Below, piece after piece: positions 50,093 through 57,940 of a DNA stretch of 64,000 nucleotides. Both the position numbers and the translations under genes were made by a program. This DNA comes from CAIWMF01 sp964402065. GTDB taxonomy: Bacteria > Verrucomicrobiota > Verrucomicrobiia > Chthoniobacterales > UBA6821. Each line of letters begins with the position of its first letter. The stretch's first letter is position 1. The DNA is taken from the NCBI GenBank assembly GCA_964402065.1, contig CAYOAN010000001.1, positions 62,001 through 126,000 of the forward strand, in the 5' to 3' direction. The notes under the pieces were generated by a model, which saw nothing but the letters and a program-made list of their open reading frames with translations, did not search any database and had not been told where the DNA came from.

Positions 50093-51601
50093 ATGATCTC
50101 ACAAAAAAATTCACAGAATAAAAAAATCTCACTTTTTAGCGCCATTACATTGGGTATCACTGCAATGATCGGTTCGGGATGGCTCTTTAGTGCTCAGCTT
50201 AATGCTCGCTTAGCTGGAAATTATGGATTTTTATCATGGATTTTAGCAGGACTATTGGTCATTGGTATCGGACTTTGTTTTTCTCAAGTTGTTTCTGTTT
50301 ATCCCGTCCGTGGTGCTACGTCACGCGCTAGTATTTTGTCGCATAATGCTATTTTTGGGATGCCTTTTTCTTTTGCGGGTTGGTTTGGTTTGATGGTGAC
50401 GGTGGCAACCGAAGCGCAAGCAACAACAGAATATTTATCGGCCTGTATCAAAAACATCGGATTCATGACGGATACAGGGCTAACGCTGAATGGAAAGTTA
50501 TTTGCTTCGGGAATTTTATTCGTCTACCTAGTTGTCAATTTTTATGGAGTGAAAGTACTCGCAAAAATTAATAATACTGTAACAGCTCTCAAAATTTTTA
50601 CGCCGCTTTTTGCCATTACGGTTTTGTTCATTGCTCATTTTGATAAAAGTAATTTTTCTTTACCTTCTAATGTTAGTTATGGCTTTGGATCAGCTTTCTC
50701 AGCACTTATTGGTGCAGGTTTGATTTACGCTTACAATGGTTTTCAATTAGCTGTTGCTTTTGCTAGTGAAATTGAAAATCCAAAAAAGAATGTTCCTCTC
50801 TCTATTATTATTTCTGTTGGAGTCGTGATGTTTGTTTATATGACGCTGCAACTTTCTTTTATGGGAGCTGTTCCTCACGATCTTTTATCAAATGGTTGGA
50901 GCGCTCTCAATTTTCATTCGCCTTTGATTAATTTAGCGCTCTTATTGGGACTTAACTTTTTGGTTGTTTTACTCATGGCTGATAGTGTGTTGAGCCCTTC
51001 AGGGACTGGATACGCTTATCTTGGAGCGTGCTCTCGGATGTTTTATGCCATGGCGGCAGAGGGCCAGGTTCCAAAATGGTGCATTGCAAAATTGAATCCT
51101 GTTTATAACTTGTGCCGACGCTCTCTAATCATTAACTGGATTATGGTAACAGTTGTGCTCTGGAATTCTCAAAGCTGGGCTTCGCTTATGGTCATTGTGA
51201 CGGGATATCAAGTCATTGGTTACATGGCTGCTCCAATCAGCATGGGGGGGATCAAACCTAAAACACGTTTTTTTGGTGGCTTTATCTTTATTCTATTAGG
51301 ACTTTTGATGATCACGGTCCCATCACACGATCTAATGATGATGAATCTTTCTTTGCTTGTTTTGATGGCTTTTTATGGAGCTATCCAATTAAGAAAAAAT
51401 ATTGATATGAGTTCTCTCTTAATCATGATTTTGCCACTCATGGCTTATTTGTGGACGCTCTACATTTATCAAAACATTTTCTTTGTAGGTGCTATTTCAC
51501 TGCTCTTTTATTGGATTATGACTAGTGAGCGCTATGTTCAATTTTGTAAAAAATATCGCGAAGAAGGAATCTCACTTCATGATGAGGACTTGGTACATTA
51601 G
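50093..51601 (+). CDS. APC-family amino-acid permease (YveA-like), copy 1
   Basis: The ATG at 50093 (MISQKNSQNKKISLFSAITL) gives 502 residues, the same length as the paralog downstream. About 12 membrane segments are visible, starting FSAITLGITAMIGSGWLFSA, the G-x-G helix-1 motif that binds the amino-acid backbone in APC transporters. The pattern HGWSALNFHSPLINLALLLG and LSPSGTGYAYLGACSRMFYA resembles the YveA aspartate-proton symporter subgroup. The C-terminus is short, polar and acidic. The upstream gap (49856-50092) contains no supported gene. The substrate is not certain. Confidence 0.88.
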   Translation: MISQKNSQNKKISLFSAITLGITAMIGSGWLFSAQLNARLAGNYGFLSWILAGLLVIGIGLCFSQVVSVYPVRGATSRASILSHNAIFGMPFSFAGWFGLMVTVATEAQATTEYLSACIKNIGFMTDTGLTLNGKLFASGILFVYLVVNFYGVKVLAKINNTVTALKIFTPLFAITVLFIAHFDKSNFSLPSNVSYGFGSAFSALIGAGLIYAYNGFQLAVAFASEIENPKKNVPLSIIISVGVVMFVYMTLQLSFMGAVPHDLLSNGWSALNFHSPLINLALLLGLNFLVVLLMADSVLSPSGTGYAYLGACSRMFYAMAAEGQVPKWCIAKLNPVYNLCRRSLIINWIMVTVVLWNSQSWASLMVIVTGYQVIGYMAAPISMGGIKPKTRFFGGFIFILLGLLMITVPSHDLMMMNLSLLVLMAFYGAIQLRKNIDMSSLLIMILPLMAYLWTLYIYQNIFFVGAISLLFYWIMTSERYVQFCKKYREEGISLHDEDLVH

Positions 51602-51643
51602 TATCACTTTGAGCTAGTTGGTATAAGGGAAGTAGGCTCATTT

Positions 51644-51681
51644 CAAAGAAACTCAAAGACAATTTTCTTCGAGTTTCTTGG
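51644..51681. terminator. Hairpin downstream of the first permease
   Basis: CAAAGAAACTC (51644-51654) pairs with GAGTTTCTTGG (51671-51681) with a loop of 16 bases. It follows the first permease by about 40 bases. A T-rich stretch comes only 40 bases later, so this is a candidate terminator of moderate quality. AAAGAAC-type repeats follow up to 51760. Confidence 0.4.
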
Positions 51682-51765
51682 AATTGTTATTAATACTTTC
51701 TTTTCTCTTTTTTTTTGTGTTCCTCTCGTTCTTTTGTCGCTATTGTTTCTTTCGCTCTTTTTGTA

Positions 51766-51934
51766 GTTATACAGCGTATTAAATTGAAAAAGGCACGCCA
51801 TAGCTTGCTCTTTTTCCTCAGGATTATGTTTTAGATCTTACGTTATCTTCAGATAACGCTGGGATCTTCAGCCTTATTCTAAGAAACAATTTCTGCGCTT
51901 CTAACATGCTCTTTTCAATTTAATACGCTATAAC
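51766..51934. mobile_element. Family-2 MITE-like element with clean inverted ends
   Basis: The left end (GTTATACAGCGTATTAAA onward) and the inverse of the right end (GTTATAGCGTATTAAATTG onward) agree over about 28 bases apart from a two-base insertion. Length 169 bases, no ORF. The right part shares TTCTGCGCTTCTAAC wording with the copy at 45.85 kb. It sits nine bases before the second permease start and so replaces its normal upstream region. Confidence 0.65.
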
Positions 51935-51942
51935 TAAAATTT

Positions 51943-53451
51943 ATGTCTTCTCATTCATCAAAAAAAATCTCGCTCTTTAGTGCTGTCACATTAGGTGTAA
52001 CGGCAATGATTGGCTCTGGTTGGCTGTTCAGTGCTCAGCTTAATGCGCAATTGGCGGGTAATTATTCGTTTGTAGCGTGGGGAGTGGCAGCTGTTTTAAT
52101 TGTGGCTGTTGGCTTGTGTTTGTCACAAGTGGTCTCTGTTTATCCAGTGAGAGGTGCAACGTCACGTTCCAGCGCCCTTTCTCACAACGCCGTTTTTGGA
52201 ATGCCCTTTGCTTTTGCTAACTGGTTTGGCGTAATGGTAACCGTGGCAACGGAAGCTCAGGCTACAACAGAGTATCTTTCTGCTTGTTTTAAAAATAGTG
52301 AGTTAATGACAGATGGAGGCTTGACGTTATACGGAAAGTTGCTTGCTTTTGCCATTCTGTTCCTCTACTTGGTGATTAATTTTTATGGCATTAAGCTGTT
52401 AGCAAAGATCAATAATACGATTACAGCGCTAAAAATCTTCACCCCTTTATTTACGATCGCTATTTTGCTAATTGCTCATTTTGATAAAAGTAATTTTAGC
52501 CTTTTCTCTAACACAGAAATGTATGGCATTGGATCAGCGCTGACAGCCATTGTTGGAGCAGGATTGATTTATTCTTACAACGGATTTCAGTTAGCTGTTG
52601 CTTTTGCAAGTGAGATTGAAAATCCAAAGCGAAATGTTCCTCTCTCAATTATCATTTCTGTTGGGGTTGTTATGCTTGTTTATATGGCATTACAACTTGC
52701 TTTTATGGGGGCTGTGCCGCATGACCTGCTCAATAATGGATGGAGCTCTCTTAACTTTCATTCACCGCTGATGAACTTAGCACTTTTATTAGGACTTAAT
52801 TTTTTAGTCATGCTTCTGATGGCTGATAGTGTGGTGAGCCCTTCAGGAACAGGGTACGCTTATCTTGGAGGTTCTTCTCGGATGTTTTATGCGATGGCTA
52901 TGGAAGGACAAATGCCAAAGTGGACCATTGCTAAACTTAATCCTATTTACAATCTCTGCCGTCGGTCTCTGCTTATTAACTGGACGCTTGTAGCCTTGGT
53001 CCTTTGGAATTCTAAAAGCTGGGCTTCCTTGATGTTAGTTGTGACAGGGTATCATGTTATTGGGTATATGGCTGCTCCTGTAAGCATGGGGGCTATCAAA
53101 CCAAAAACACGTTTTGTCGGATGTTGTGTTTTTATCATTCTCACTTTTGTGATGAATACACTTCCTCATTATAACCTAGCAATGATGAATTTTTCCATTA
53201 TGGCTTTAATGCTTGTTTATGGGATTATTCAGCTAACGAAAAAAGTGAACATTGGGGTTCTTGTTATATTAATTTCTCCATTTATTATTTTCCTTTGGCT
53301 GCTTTATGCCTTCTCTCAAAGTCCTGTTCTATTAGGGCTTGTTGCTGCTACTTTTTATTTCTTAATCACTAGTACGCGCTTCGTAGAATTTTGTAAGAAG
53401 CATCGTTCCGAGAGTTCTACAAGCTTTCTTGAAGAGGATTTTGGGCATTAA
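51943..53451 (+). CDS. APC-family amino-acid permease (YveA-like), copy 2
   Basis: A 502-residue paralog of the upstream permease, similar along its whole length and clearly the product of a tandem duplication. The same landmarks occur: SAVTLGVTAMIGSGWLFSAQ, SVYPVRGATSRSSALSHNA, AVAFASEIENPKRNVPLSII and MADSVVSPSGTGYAYLG. Differences cluster in the last two membrane segments and the soluble ends, which may change affinity or regulation more than substrate. A family-2 MITE-like element ends nine bases before the start, so expression may be uncoupled from copy 1. The substrate is not certain; acidic amino acids are possible. Confidence 0.88.
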   Translation: MSSHSSKKISLFSAVTLGVTAMIGSGWLFSAQLNAQLAGNYSFVAWGVAAVLIVAVGLCLSQVVSVYPVRGATSRSSALSHNAVFGMPFAFANWFGVMVTVATEAQATTEYLSACFKNSELMTDGGLTLYGKLLAFAILFLYLVINFYGIKLLAKINNTITALKIFTPLFTIAILLIAHFDKSNFSLFSNTEMYGIGSALTAIVGAGLIYSYNGFQLAVAFASEIENPKRNVPLSIIISVGVVMLVYMALQLAFMGAVPHDLLNNGWSSLNFHSPLMNLALLLGLNFLVMLLMADSVVSPSGTGYAYLGGSSRMFYAMAMEGQMPKWTIAKLNPIYNLCRRSLLINWTLVALVLWNSKSWASLMLVVTGYHVIGYMAAPVSMGAIKPKTRFVGCCVFIILTFVMNTLPHYNLAMMNFSIMALMLVYGIIQLTKKVNIGVLVILISPFIIFLWLLYAFSQSPVLLGLVAATFYFLITSTRFVEFCKKHRSESSTSFLEEDFGH

Positions 53452-53578
53452 AACTGCCTTAGCAATTCTACTGGAGCTTTGATTTACGGTATTGCTGTAA
53501 TGATGGAGCCATTAAATGGTTCGTATATGCTCAGCCTCTGCGTTCCTGGCGATTGGTGTTTTCATTAGCCTCAGAACA

Positions 53579-53625
53579 ATTGATTCGTTCTTTTTTTAAT
53601 CTCAAAGTAATTTGGCTATAGAAAG
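53579..53625. repeat. Partial family-2 repeat end
   Basis: The minus strand reads TATAGCCAAATTACTTTGAG, matching the family-2 left ends at 45.74 and 57.75 kb. It spans the stop of the epimerase gene. No second end is seen; the region 53452-53578 holds nothing else that I can support. Confidence 0.4.
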
Positions 53626-54482
53626 CTTTTCAGTGCTTCTTCCGTGCTTGGATATTGAAATTGAAACCCAGCGTCCAGTGCCCGTTTGGGCACAACGCGC
53701 TGACTGTCCAAAAATAAATGCGAAAAATCCCTCAGAAAGAAGCGAAGTGCCCATGCTGGAATTTTTAGCAATGCTGGGCGATGAAGGATCTTGGCAAGAG
53801 TTTTAGTAAAGTTGCTATTTGTAATAGGTGTTGGCATGGTTGCATTAAAAATGCCCTGCATTTTTTCTTCCTTAAAACACCAGAAGATCATGCGTGCGAG
53901 ATCGTCAAGATGAATGCACGACATCCATTGCGTTCCTCTTCCTAATTGAGCTCCAAGGCCAGCTAGAAAAAAAGGAAGTGCTTTTTTTAAAAAGCCTCCA
54001 TCGTGCCCCAAGAGCAATCCAAAGCGAAGACACACAACGCGAACTCCTATTTTTTCTGCTTGGAGGGCTTCTTCTTCCCATGCATGCACAACATCAGCAA
54101 GAAAACCTTTGCCCTGAGGTGATGACTCAGTAAGTGTCCTTTCTCCTTGGTCGCCATAGTAGCCAATGGCGGAAGCGCTAATTAAAACACGTGGTTTTTG
54201 TTTTGCTTGCTTTATTCCTTCTACAAGTCTCCGTGTTCCTTCGCGACGACTTTCTAAAATTTTTTGTCGTTTTGATTGTGTCCAAAGGCCAAAAATAGAT
54301 TCTCCTGCAAGATGGATCAAAACATCGCAACCATTCACATCCGGAATAGTTGATGAGTTAAAAAAGCGACTATTATTTTTTGGATAACGTGAAAAGCGAA
54401 TGACCTGATCTCCATGCTGCTGAGCTTTGTATTCAAGGTAACGCCCTGCAAAGCCACTAGCGCCGGTGATTCCAATAATCAT
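53616..54482 (-). CDS. TIGR01777-type NAD(P)-binding epimerase/oxidoreductase (YfcH-like)
   Basis: A 288-residue atypical extended SDR. The N-terminus IIGITGASGFAGRYLEYKAQ carries the G-x-x-G-x-x-G dinucleotide motif; VLIHLAGESIFGLWTQSKRQ and ISASAIGYYGDQGERTLTE are the diagnostic TIGR01777/YfcH segments; RFGLLLGHDGGFLKKALPFF and SCIHLDDLARMI follow. The C-terminal DUF1731-like part ends in the usual FQFQYPSTEEAL. The family's substrate is unknown. The stop overlaps a partial family-2 repeat end. Confidence 0.9.
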   Translation of the reverse strand: MIIGITGASGFAGRYLEYKAQQHGDQVIRFSRYPKNNSRFFNSSTIPDVNGCDVLIHLAGESIFGLWTQSKRQKILESRREGTRRLVEGIKQAKQKPRVLISASAIGYYGDQGERTLTESSPQGKGFLADVVHAWEEEALQAEKIGVRVVCLRFGLLLGHDGGFLKKALPFFLAGLGAQLGRGTQWMSCIHLDDLARMIFWCFKEEKMQGIFNATMPTPITNSNFTKTLAKILHRPALLKIPAWALRFFLRDFSHLFLDSQRVVPKRALDAGFQFQYPSTEEALKSFL

Positions 54483-54512
54483 TGCGTTAATGAAAATTTA
54501 AAGTGAGGAGAA

Positions 54513-55454
54513 TTATGATCGATCAAACTCATGATGTAGCCACCGATAGGGAAAGTAACGACCTGGGCAATCGGTAGGGCGTGGATTGATTTCTTTATGA
54601 GCTTTTACAATAGATTCTTTTCCTTGAACACGGCCAACACGATATCTTAGATACGTGATGAGTTCATTGAGTGCAATCAGCTGGGCTTTAGTTGGAACAT
54701 CACGGTTGTAATCGCCAACAAGGCAAATTCCAAGAGCGATATCATTTAAGTAGTCACTGGCTACATGGCCGCCATTGAGTTGTGCCGTCCAGCGGTGCCC
54801 AACTTCAATTTGACCATTGGCAGAGCCATGACCATTGCCAATGACAAAATGGTAAGCCAATCCATTGACCATATGACGAACACGGCGATGATAAACATCA
54901 AAAATATGGGCGTTTCCAACACGCGAACCACTATTATGGACAACGATATATTTCCAGCGGCCTCGACGCACAGGAGCTCGGTCAATAGCACGACGCACGG
55001 CAGGAGTTAAATAGTGATAAGAATAGCCTGTTGTTTCTTCATGACTAAAAATCCACCAGCCCGTTGTTTTGTGGGGAAGTGGCGTTGGCATCGGTTGTAA
55101 TCCCTGATCTTCTAGGATGCCTGATTTTTCAATCGTGATAGGAGAAGCGCTGGTGCTTCCTTTATTAGAGGTAGGGGTGATTGGAATAATCACATCATGG
55201 CTTGTGTCGGAGCTGGGAGCAACACTGCTACTAGAAGTATGTTTTCGATAGTGGTGCGTCGTTGTCGACGAAGAGGAGTGATGCTTATTAGTAGAAGTAT
55301 TAGAGTGATGTTTTTTTTTGTGATGAAGAGAGCTTGAGGAAACAGAAGAAGATTGGGTCTTTAAAAAAGTAGCGCGCTTTTCCGCATCGGTTGGATCTGC
55401 TGACAAGCGAGATAAAAAACCAAAAAAAAGAGTTAAAATCAGAATACGGCGCAT
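54513..55454 (-). CDS. Exported N-acetylmuramoyl-L-alanine amidase (Amidase_2/PGRP type)
   Basis: A 313-residue exported amidase. Signal peptide 1-18 (RRILILTLFFGFLSRLSA), then a His/Ser/Thr/Lys-rich low-complexity region (about 38-80), a linker, and a catalytic domain from about residue 160. KYIVVHNSGS carries the first zinc His, GLAYHFVIGNGHGSANG follows, and VKAHKEINPRPTDCPGRYFP carries the second His and the Cys ligand of the T7-lysozyme/PGRP fold. It cleaves the amide bond between MurNAc and the stem peptide in the periplasm. The His-rich segment is unusual and may bind metal or wall polymers. TruA and ruvX lie upstream on the same strand. Confidence 0.9.
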   Translation of the reverse strand: MRRILILTLFFGFLSRLSADPTDAEKRATFLKTQSSSVSSSSLHHKKKHHSNTSTNKHHSSSSTTTHHYRKHTSSSSVAPSSDTSHDVIIPITPTSNKGSTSASPITIEKSGILEDQGLQPMPTPLPHKTTGWWIFSHEETTGYSYHYLTPAVRRAIDRAPVRRGRWKYIVVHNSGSRVGNAHIFDVYHRRVRHMVNGLAYHFVIGNGHGSANGQIEVGHRWTAQLNGGHVASDYLNDIALGICLVGDYNRDVPTKAQLIALNELITYLRYRVGRVQGKESIVKAHKEINPRPTDCPGRYFPYRWLHHEFDRS

Positions 55455-55491
55455 CCTCTTTTTTATAGCGGTAATGAAGATAAAAACAAGC

Positions 55492-56241
55492 TTACCGATA
55501 GTTAATTTTTATTAAATAAAGTCCACAGGCTGGGGCTGTGTGAGGTGCTATGGATTGTTTTTTAGAATCCAATCGTTGAAAAAAATCATGTTCTGACATT
55601 CTTCCTTGAGCTACACGAACCATGGAGCCAACTAGCATGCGCACCATATGATAAAGAAATCCATTTCCAGTGAAGGAAAAAGAAATTTTGTTGCCTCTCT
55701 TTTTGATACTTACTTTATAGAGGGTGCGTTCCGTGTTTTCACGAGCAGCTCCCGATTTAGCTGTAAAGCCCCGAAAGTCATGAGTTCCCTCAATTTGTTG
55801 AGCGAGACGTTGCAGTATTCCAACGTCAAGAGGACCGTAGAGATGCCAGGCACGATGATGCAAGAGCGGCGGGAGAACGGCCCCGTTCCAAAGTAAATAC
55901 TGATAAGTTTTTTGATGAGCAGAAAAACGAGCGTGAAAAAGAGGAGAAGTTTTCCTAATTTTTAAAATGCGAATAGTAGGAGGGAGTGCTGCGTTAAGAG
56001 CAGAGAGCCACCGCTGAGGATCTTTCATTTTTCCTTCGAGCTCACCAACATCAACATGAGCGCATTGAGCTAGTGCGTGAACACCAGCATCTGTACGGCC
56101 TGCAGCGTGGAGAATAAGGCGACGCCCAGCGATTGAAGTTAAGGCTTTTTCAAGACAATCTTGAATTCCTTTGCCATGGCTTTGGCTTTGCCAACCAGCA
56201 AAGCTGGAGCCATCGTAGGCAATCGTAAGGCGAAGACGCAT
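55492..56241 (-). CDS. truA: tRNA pseudouridine(38-40) synthase
   Basis: TruA makes pseudouridine at positions 38-40 in the anticodon arm of many tRNAs. The 249-residue length is typical. LTIAYDGSSFAGWQSQ opens the fold, HAAGRTDAGVHALAQCAHVD carries the catalytic Asp in GRTDAGVHA, and FLYHMVRMLVGSMVRVAQG is the C-terminal family motif. The gene follows ruvX at 32 bases and precedes the amidase, all on the minus strand. Confidence 0.95.
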   Translation of the reverse strand: MRLRLTIAYDGSSFAGWQSQSHGKGIQDCLEKALTSIAGRRLILHAAGRTDAGVHALAQCAHVDVGELEGKMKDPQRWLSALNAALPPTIRILKIRKTSPLFHARFSAHQKTYQYLLWNGAVLPPLLHHRAWHLYGPLDVGILQRLAQQIEGTHDFRGFTAKSGAARENTERTLYKVSIKKRGNKISFSFTGNGFLYHMVRMLVGSMVRVAQGRMSEHDFFQRLDSKKQSIAPHTAPACGLYLIKINYR

Positions 56242-56273
56242 GAAAAGAAGAGTTTAAGTTTTACCTTAAACAA

Positions 56274-56693
56274 TTACTGCTGGTTCATAGCAGTAGCATC
56301 CATCCAGCTTTGCAAGATTTGTTGTGCTGCAGCTTGGTCAATGATAGCGCGTTGTTGCTTATGGTTGCGGCCTGCCTCTTGTAGTTGGCGCGAGGCCATG
56401 GCAGTTGTAAAGCGCTCGTCCCAGAGTACAACTTTTGCTGGCGTCTTTTCTTGAAGTTCTTGAGCAAAGGCTCTGCATTGTTCTGCAGCCGGTCCGTAGG
56501 TTCCATCCAGTTTGCGAGGTAGTCCAACAATCACCGTTGTGATTTTTTTTTCTTCAATAAGTTGTGCAACTTCTTTGGCACTTTGTGGCGATCGTGAGAG
56601 AGTCTGCCAAGGATGAGCCATCCAACCAAGGTCGTCACTAAGAGCAAGGCCAATTCTTACGGAACCAAGGTCGATGGCTAGAGAGCGTTGCAT
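56274..56693 (-). CDS. ruvX: YqgF/RuvX-family RNase H-like nuclease
   Basis: A 139-residue YqgF-family protein, best known for 5' maturation of pre-16S rRNA. The RNase H-like motifs are LAIDLGSVRIGLALSDD (first Asp), VIVGLPRKLDG, and VVLWDERFTTAMASRQL followed by IDQAAAQQILQSWM (last Asp). The length and the order of motifs fit the family. It heads the ruvX-truA-amidase group. The 233-base gap upstream contains an imperfect palindrome near 56810-56829 and no supported gene. Confidence 0.93.
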   Translation of the reverse strand: MQRSLAIDLGSVRIGLALSDDLGWMAHPWQTLSRSPQSAKEVAQLIEEKKITTVIVGLPRKLDGTYGPAAEQCRAFAQELQEKTPAKVVLWDERFTTAMASRQLQEAGRNHKQQRAIIDQAAAQQILQSWMDATAMNQQ

Positions 56694-56926
56694 AAAAAAT
56701 TGAGAGAGGTAGAAGCAATAAAAATAAAGTTATAGAAGCATGCACTGTAAGCAAAAAGAAGTCCTTCGGCAAAAAAATAAGAATATTCATCAGTAAAAGA
56801 AACTTTTTGTTTTATACCTTGAGGTAAAATTTTCTATGTCATTCATCCTGTAGTCTGCTTTCTATGCCGTTGATCTTCTAAATTCTTTCAGTTGATCTTA
56901 TATTTCAAAGAGGCTACGTTAAATCC

Positions 56927-57226
56927 ATGTCTCAACTCTCACTTTCAAATTTTTCAGAAAATCTGCCTGTTTCAGGAACGATTGCCGTTACTCAGGCTGC
57001 AGCTGGTTGTGGTCTTGGGTTAATGATTGCTGATAAAATGAGCAAACGAGCTCGTCGTCGTACTTCCGCTGTTCTTTTAACAGCAGGTGTTATGATCGCA
57101 GTACCGATAGTGGCTAGTTTTGTTATGCGCTTACGCAATCGCCCTCATTCACGGAGCCGTGCTCAGCGTCATTTGGAATCAATTCGTGGTGGAGAGGGTT
57201 GGTCAGAAGCAGATGAGATGGTGTGA
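56927..57226 (+). CDS. Small membrane protein of unknown function
   Basis: A 99-residue protein with two likely membrane segments: about 17-35 (GTIAVTQAAAGCGLGLMIAD) and 47-66 (SAVLLTAGVMIAVPIVASFV), separated by a basic KMSKRARRR loop, followed by an Arg-rich soluble tail. It overlaps the next gene (its TGA overlaps a GTG start), so the two are translationally coupled. I do not recognise the family. The short Arg-rich tail could contact nucleic acid or phospholipid head groups. Confidence 0.6.
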   Translation: MSQLSLSNFSENLPVSGTIAVTQAAAGCGLGLMIADKMSKRARRRTSAVLLTAGVMIAVPIVASFVMRLRNRPHSRSRAQRHLESIRGGEGWSEADEMV

Positions 57227-57753
57227 TCACGCCTGAGCAAAAACTTTTTTGGCAAGAATGGAAGCCAACGGCACGCACCTGTCTCTGTTTTATCCGGCAT
57301 GGCGAAGAAATTTTATTGATTAGGAAAAAGCGAGGTGTTGGTGCTGGAAAAATCAATGGCCCAGGAGGGCACCTAGAGCATGGAGAAACGGCTTTGGAGG
57401 CTGCTGTACGAGAAGCGCAAGAAGAGCTTGGAGTCACGCCTCTCAATTTGAAAACAATGGGAGAGCTTTCCTTTCAATTCGTGGACGAAGAAACAGGAAT
57501 GCCTCAGCAGTTTCCCGATGGCATTTCAGGGGCTTTGCATACGGTGGTCTTTCTTGCTGAAGATTATGAGGGAGAGCCACGGGAAACAGCAGAAGCAATT
57601 CCTCATTGGTTTCATTGTACTAAAATTCCCTATCATGAAATGTGGGAAGATGATCAATATTGGTTTCCAGGGATGCTAGACGGTAAAACATTTAAAGGTT
57701 TTTTTTATTTTGATGGGGATAAAATGTTGTCAAAGCATATCGACTGGGACTGA
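57223..57753 (+). CDS. MutT-type Nudix hydrolase
   Basis: A 176-residue protein starting at a GTG that overlaps the upstream stop (GTGA). The Nudix box is complete: GGHLEHGETALEAAVREAQE followed by ELGV, matching G-x5-E-x7-REUxEExGU. The rest is close to 8-oxo-dGTP diphosphatases (LCFIRHGEEILLIRKKR before the box and AIPHWFHCTKIPYHEMWEDD, DQYWFPGML after it, the W-x-x-x-x-I-P-x-x-x-M-W-x-D-D wording of MTH1-like enzymes). It probably clears oxidised nucleotides. A family-2 repeat end starts directly after its stop. Confidence 0.9.
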   Translation: MITPEQKLFWQEWKPTARTCLCFIRHGEEILLIRKKRGVGAGKINGPGGHLEHGETALEAAVREAQEELGVTPLNLKTMGELSFQFVDEETGMPQQFPDGISGALHTVVFLAEDYEGEPRETAEAIPHWFHCTKIPYHEMWEDDQYWFPGMLDGKTFKGFFYFDGDKMLSKHIDWD

Positions 57754-57800
57754 GTTATAGCCAAAGCACTTTGATCTTACTTTTGAAAATGGTCTTACGT
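57754..57800. repeat. Partial family-2 repeat end downstream of the Nudix gene
   Basis: GTTATAGCCAAAGCACTTTG followed by ATCTTAC matches the left end at 45738. It begins on the base after the TGA stop. The rest of the 187-base gap before ppk1 contains only a TTATTGATAA palindrome and no gene. Confidence 0.45.
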
Positions 57801-57940
57801 TCTTTTTTGTTATTGATAACACCCTAGTTCTGAGGGCTGCAGCTTTTTCTAGCTTTTCGCCTGAGCAGTAAGTTTTGAAAGAGATCTATTTCCTGCTTCC
57901 CTCATTTGACGCTCTTCTTTTATCATGAAGAATCCTTTTC

